Part shown: in pieces, positions 57,415 to 64,000 of the stretch
Layout: every line of letters begins with the position of its first letter
How positions within the stretch are numbered: position 1 is the stretch's first letter
NCBI GenBank assembly: GCA_964016885.1
Contig: OZ024743.1
Coordinates: 178,741,094-178,805,093, forward strand
Source: Eledone cirrhosa
Taxonomy: Eukaryota > Mollusca > Cephalopoda > Octopoda > Eledonidae
DNA: 64,000 nucleotides
Direction: 5' to 3'
Translations under genes and position numbers: made by a program
The notes under the pieces: model-generated
What the model saw: the letters and a program-made list of their open reading frames with translations, nothing else
What the model was told of the DNA's origin: nothing
The model's database searches: none

Positions 57415-60400
57415 CTACCCCAACATCATCATCATCAGCGACAACACCACCACCACAACCATTAAGCCCAACATCATCATCATCAACGACAACACCACCA
57501 GCACAACCACTACCCCCAACATCATCATCATCAACGACAACACCACCACCACAACCACTACCCCCAACATCATCATCATCAGCGACAACACCACCACCAC
57601 AACCATTAAGCCCAACATCATCATCATCAACGACAACACCACCACCACAACCACTACCCCAACATCTTCATCATCAACGACAACACCACCACCACAACCA
57701 CTACCCCAACATCATCATCATCAGCGACAACACCACCACCACAACCACTACCCCAACATCATCATCATCAACGACAACACCACCACCACAACCATTAAGC
57801 CCAACATCATCATCCTCAACGACAACACCACCACCACAACCACTACCCCAACATCATCATCATCAACGACAACACCACCACCACAACCACTACCCCCAAC
57901 ATCATCATCCTCAACGACAACACCACCACCACAACCACTACCCCCAACATCATCATCATCAACGACAACACCACCACCACAACCACTACCCCCAACATCA
58001 TCATCATCAACGACAACACCACCACCACAACCACTACCCCCAACATCATCATCATCAGCGACAACACCACCACCACAACCACTACCCCCAACATCATCAT
58101 CATCAACGACAACACCACCACCACAACCACTACCCCCAACATCATCATCATCAACGACAACACCACCACCACAACCACTACCCCCAACATCATCATCATC
58201 AGCGACAACACCACCACCACAACCACTACCCCCAACATCATCATCATCAACGACAACACCACCACCACAACCACTACCCCCAACATCATCATCATCAGCG
58301 ACAACACCACCACCACAACCACTACCCCCAACATCATCATCATCAACGACAACACCACCACCACAACCACTACCCCCAACATCATCATCATCAACGACAA
58401 CACCACCACCACAACCACTAACCCCAACATCATCATCATCAACGACAACACCACCACCACAACCACTACCCCCAACATCATCATCATCAACGACACCACC
58501 ACCGCCACAACCACTACCCCCAACATCATCATCCTCAACGACAACACCACCACCACAACCACTACCCCCAACATCATCATCATCAACGACAACACCACCA
58601 CCACAACCACTACCCCCAACATCATCATCATCAACTACAACACCACCACCACAACCACTACCCCCAACATCATCATCATCAACGACAACACCACCACAAC
58701 CACTAACCCCAACATCATAATCATCAACGACACAACCACCACCACAACCACTACCCCCAACATCATCATCATCAACTACAACACCACCACCACAACCACT
58801 ACCCCCAACATCATCATCATCAACGACAACACCACCACAACCACTAACCCCAACATCATAATCATCAACGACACCACCACCGCCACAACCACTACCCCCA
58901 ACATCATCATCATCAACGACACAACCACCACCACAACCACTACCCCAACATCATCATCATCAACGACAACACCACCACCACAACCACTACCCCCAACATC
59001 ATCATCATCAACGATAACACCACCACCACAACCACTACCCCCAACATCATCATCATCAACGACAACACCACCACCACAACTACTACCCCCAAAATCATCA
59101 TCATCAACGATAACACCACCACCACAACCACTACCCCAACATCATCATCATCAACGACAACACCACCACCACAACAACTACCCCAACATCATCATCATCA
59201 ACGACAACACCACCACCACAACCTCTACCCCCAACATCATCATCATCAACGACAACACCACCACCACAACCACTACCCCCAACATCATCATCATCAACGA
59301 CAACACCACCACCACAACCACTACCCCCAACATCATCATCATCAACGACAACACCACCACCACAACCACTACCCCCAACATCATCATCATCAACGATAAC
59401 ACCACCACCACAACCACTACCCCGACATCATCATCATCAACGACAACACCACCACCACAACCACTACCCCAACATCATCATCATCAACGACAACACCACC
59501 ACCACAACCTCTACCCCCAATATCATCATCATCAACGACAACATCACCACCACAACCACTACCCCCAACATCATCATCATCAACGACAACACCACCACCA
59601 CAACCACTACCCCCAACATCATCATCATCAACGACAACACCACCACCACAACCACTACCCCAACATCATCAACGACAACACCACCACCACAACCTCTACC
59701 CCCAACATCATCATCATCAACGACAACACCACCACCACAACCACTACCCCAACATCATCATCATCAACGACAACACCACTACCACAACCACTACCCCCAA
59801 CATCATCATCATCAACGATAACACCACCACCACAACCATTAAGCCCAACATCATCATCATCAACGACAACACCACCACCACAACCACTACCCCAACATCA
59901 TCATTATCAACGACACCACCACCACCACAACCACTACCCCAACATCATCATCATCAACGACAACACCACCACCACAACCACTACCCCCAACATCATCATC
60001 ATCAACGACAACACCACCACCACAACCACTACCCCCAACATCATCATCATCAACGACAACACCACCACCACAACCACTAACCCCAACATCATCATCATCA
60101 ACCATAACACCACCACCACAACCACTACCCCAACATCATCATTATCAACGACACCACCACCACCACAACCACTACCCCAACATCATCATCATCAACGACA
60201 ACACCACCACCACAACCACTACCCCAACATCGTCATCATCAACGACAATACCACCACCACAACCACTACCCCCATCATCATCATCATCAACGACAACACC
60301 ACCACCACAACCTCTACCCCAACATCATCATCATCAACGACAACACCACCACCACAACCACTACCCCAACATCATCATCATCAACGACAACACCACCACC

Positions 60401-63400
60401 ACAACCACTACCCATAACATCATCATCATCAATGACACCACCACCACAACCACTACCCCAACATCGTCATCATCAACGACAATACCACCACCACAACCAC
60501 TACCCCCATCATCATCATCATCAACGACAACACCACCACCACAACCTCTACCCCAACATCATCATCATCAACGACAACACCACCACCACAACCTCTACCC
60601 CAACATCATCATCATCAACGACAACGCCACCACCACAACCTCTACCCATAACATCATCATCATCAACGACAACACCACCACCACAACCACTACCCCAACA
60701 TCATCATCATCAACGACAACACCACCACAACAACCACTACCCCAACATCATCATCATCAGCGACAACACCACCACCACAACCATTAAGCCCAACATCATC
60801 ATCATCAACGACAACACCACCACCACAACCACTACCCCCAACATCATCATCATCAACGACAACACCACCAGCACAACCACTACCCCCAACATCATCATCC
60901 TCAACGACAACACCACCACCACAACCACTACCCCCAACATCATCATCATCAACGACAACACCACCACCACAACCACTACCCCCAACATCATCATCATCAA
61001 CGACAACACCACCAGCACAACCACTACCCCCAACATCATCATCCTCAACGACAACACCACCACCACAACCACTACCCCCAACATCATCATCATCAACGAC
61101 AACACCACCACCACAACCACTACCCCCAACAACATCATCATCAACGACAACACCACCACCACAACCACTACCCCCAACATCATCATCATCAACGACAACA
61201 CCACCAGCACAACCACTACCCCCAACATCATCATCATCAACGACAACACCACCACCACAACCACTACCCCCAACATCATCATCAACGAGAACACCACCAC
61301 CACAACCACTACCCCCAACATCATCATCATCAACGACAACACCACCACCACAACCACTACCCCAACATCATCATCATCAACGACAACACCACCACCACAA
61401 CCATTAAGCCCAACATCATCATCATCAACGACAACACCAGCACCACAACCACTACCCCCAACATCATCATCATCAACGACAACACCACCAGCACAACCAC
61501 TACCCCCAACATCATCATCATCAACGACAACACCACCACCACAACCACTACCCCCAACATCATCATCATCAACGACAACACCACCACCACAACCACTACC
61601 CCCAACATCATCATCATCAACGACAACACCACCACCACAACCACTACCCCCAACATCATCATCATCAACGATAACACCACCACCACAACCACTACCCCAA
61701 CATCATCATCATCAACGACAACACCACCACCACAACCACTACCCCAACATCATCATCATCAACGACAACACCACCACCACAACCTCTACCCCCAACATCA
61801 TCATCATCAACGACAACATCACCACCACAACCACTACCCCCAACATCATCATCATCAACGACAACACCACCACCACAACCACTACGCCCAACATCATCAT
61901 CATCAACGATAACACCACCACCACAACCACTACCCCAACATCATCATCATCAACGACAACACCACCACCACAACCTCTACCCCCAACATCATCATCATCA
62001 ACGACAACACCACCACCACAACCACTACCCCCAACATCATCATCATCAACGACAACACCACCACCACAACCACTACCCCCAACATCATCATCATCAACGA
62101 TAACACCACCACCACAACCACTACCTCAACATCATCATCATCAACGACAACACCACCACCACAACCACTACCCCAACATCATCATCATCAACGACAACAC
62201 CACCACCACAACCACTACCCCCAACATCATCATCATCAACGACAACACCACCACCACAACCACTACCCCCAACATCATCATCATCAACGACACCACCACC
62301 ACCACAACCACTACCCCCAACATCATCATCATCAACGACACCACCACCACCACAACCACTACCCCAACATAATCATCATCAACGACACCACCACCACCAC
62401 AACCACTATCCCCAACATCATCATCATCAACGACAACACCACCACCACAACCACTAACCCCAACATCATCATCATCAACGACAACACCACCACCACAACC
62501 ACTAACCCCAACATCATCATCATCAACGACAACACCACCACCACAACCGCTAACCCCAACATCATCATCATCAACGACAACACCACCACCACAACCACTA
62601 CCCCCAACATCATCATCATCAACGACACCACCACCACCACAACCACTACCCCCAACATCATCATCATCAACGACAACACCACCACCACAACCACTAACCC
62701 CAACATCATCATCATCAACGACAACACCACCACCACAACCACTAACCCCAACATCATCATCATCAACGACAACACCACCACCAAAACCACTAACCCCAAC
62801 ATCATCATCATCAACGACAACACCACCACCACAACTACTACCCCAACATCATCATCATCAACGACAATACCACCGCCACAACCACTACCCCCAACATCAT
62901 CATCATCAACGACAACACCACCACCACAACCACTACCCCAACATCATCATCATCAACGACAACACCACCACCACATCCTCTACCCCCAACATCATCATCA
63001 TCAACGACAACACCACCACCACAACTACTACCCCAACATCATCATCATCAACGACAACACCACCACCACAACCACTACCCCAAAATCATCATCATCAACG
63101 ACAACACCACCACCACAACCACTACCCCCAACATCATCATCATCAACGAGAACACCACCACCACAACCACTACCCCAACATCATCATCATCAACGACAAC
63201 ACCACCACCACAACCTCTACCCCCAACATCATCATCATCAACGACAACACCACCACCACAACTACTACCCCAACATCATCATCATCAACGACAACACCAC
63301 CGCCACAACCACTACCCCCAACATCATCATCATCAACGACAACACCACCACCACAACTACTACCCCAACATCATCATCATCAACGACAACACCACCGCCA

Positions 63401-64000
63401 CAACCACTACCCCCAACATCATCATCATCAACGACAACACCACCACCACAACCACTACTCCCAACATCATCATCATCAACGACACCACCACAAAAACTAC
63501 CCCATCATCATCATCATCAACGACACCACCACCACCACAACCGCTAACCCCAACATCATCATCATCAACGACAACACCACCACCACAACCGCTAACCCCA
63601 ACATCATCATCAACGACAACACCACCACCACAACCACTACCCCCAACATCATCATCATCAACGATAACACCACCACCACAACCGCTACCCCCAACATCAT
63701 CATCATCAACGATAACACCACCACCACAACCGCTACCCCCAACATCATCATCAACGACAACACCACCACCACAAACACTACCCCCAACATCATCATCATC
63801 AACGATAACACCACCACCACAACCGCTACCCCCAACATCATCATCAACGACAACACCACCACCACAACCACTACCCTCAACATCATCATCATCAACGACA
63901 ACACCACCACCACAACCACTACCCCCAACATCATCATCATCAACGATAACACCACCACCACAACCGCTACCCCCAACATCATCATCAACGACAACACCAC
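57415..64000 (+). repeat. Higher-order unit B, copy 2 (runs off the window)
   Basis: Offsets from copy 1 change along the unit: 7,532, 7,435, 7,906, 7,859 and 7,811 bp, that is by monomer-sized steps and one ~470-bp gain. The gain lies near 60126-60720, where CATCATTATC and CATCGTCATC variant blocks are locally duplicated. The shared A/B module returns at 63492. Confidence 0.85.

Larger units (their letters stand above)
12295..64000 (+). repeat. 48-bp minisatellite/satellite array, at least 51.7 kb
   Basis: About 1,080 head-to-tail monomers, all in one orientation, with no non-satellite interruption seen. A clean monomer is 16419-16466: AACATCATCATCATC, AACGACAAC, then ACC triplets, ACAACCACT and ACCCCC. 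Composition per 48 bases is 23 C, 19 A, 5 T and 1 G. Length variants are 47 bp (C4 for C5), 45 bp (three ATC) and 51 bp or more (extra ATC). Recurrent base variants are CCGCTA, ACGATAAC, TCTTCATC, ATTAAGCCC, CCTCTACC and CATCAGCGAC. The plus frames give 16-residue repeats such as PTSSSSTTTPPPQPLP, NIIIINDNTTTTTTTP and QHHHHQRQHHHHNHYP. Minus frames give V/M-rich or G/D-rich repeats. All are low-complexity translations with no start context or conserved frame. The array continues beyond the window. Confidence 0.97.

Noticed and set aside
60432..62372. A 646-codon plus-strand frame that could be read as a threonine-rich or ice-binding-type repeat protein
   Set aside because: Same satellite; the repeat residues arise from ATC/ACC triplets and the frame switches language at C4 monomers.
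12295..64000. Many minus-strand frames of V/L/M or G/D repeats resembling membrane or secreted repeat proteins
   Set aside because: They are translations of the same 48-bp satellite, and their ends are set by variant monomers, not by gene structure.
12295..64000. Regularly spaced repeats as a possible CRISPR array
   Set aside because: The units are head-to-tail with no unique spacers, in eukaryotic DNA.
12295..64000. Telomeric or known centromeric satellite identity
   Set aside because: No TTAGGG-type repeat and no recognised centromeric motif is visible; chromosomal location cannot be told from sequence alone.

Overview
Eukaryotic, non-coding, repeat-dominated DNA, most likely from a coleoid cephalopod (octopus-like) genome. 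The indications are a tRNA-derived SINE with the cephalopod-type central domain at 10051-10200, several Penelope-like element (PLE) fragments with GIY-YIG endonuclease, and abundant (CA)n, (TA)n and (TATG)n microsatellites. I see no host gene, rRNA, tRNA gene or CRISPR array. Species is inference; the repeat classes are read from the sequence.

Layout, left arm (1-12094): a mosaic of mobile-element fragments joined at microsatellites. At 1155-1772 (minus) lies a PLE endonuclease fragment flanked by a ~93-bp inverted repeat. At 3817-8312 lies a composite PLE: an RT plus GIY-YIG frame on the plus strand (5362-7221, one in-frame TAA), preceded by a head-to-head partial copy of its own 3' half, giving near-identical 1.56-kb inverted arms. 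Both arms carry a 750-bp GT-AG segment in the 3' UTR. A third, 5'-truncated 3'-UTR copy at 9255-9593 lacks exactly that segment, as expected of a spliced and retrotransposed transcript. Between them lies a short LINE 3' end whose 5' part is inverted (8555-8714 minus, 8708-8902 plus), the signature of twin priming. Further right are a direct-repeat-flanked block with the SINE, a ~172-bp tandem repeat, and unassigned sequence.

A run of exactly 200 N (12095-12294) separates this from the rest, so physical adjacency of the two halves is a scaffolding statement, not sequence.

Right part (12295-64000): uninterrupted 48-bp minisatellite, roughly 1,080 monomers, running off the window. The monomer is four ATC triplets, AACGACAAC, an ACC-rich stretch and a run of four or five C. 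It has one G and 23 C per 48 bases on the plus strand. All three plus frames and two minus frames of the consensus lack stops, so the many long open frames (including one of 1,911 codons that reads through the N gap) are not evidence of proteins. The array has nested higher-order structure: a 287/335-bp unit (about 15838-17513), 4.14-4.19-kb and 1.56-1.80-kb duplications (13.6-21.7 kb), three copies of a ~7.8-kb unit at 28.4-49.7 kb (the middle one 2,130 bp shorter), and two copies of a related 7.4-7.9-kb unit from 49.7 kb to the end.

The items most worth following are the intron-bearing PLE copies next to a spliced copy, the PLE palindrome, and the indel-free higher-order duplications of the 48-bp satellite.
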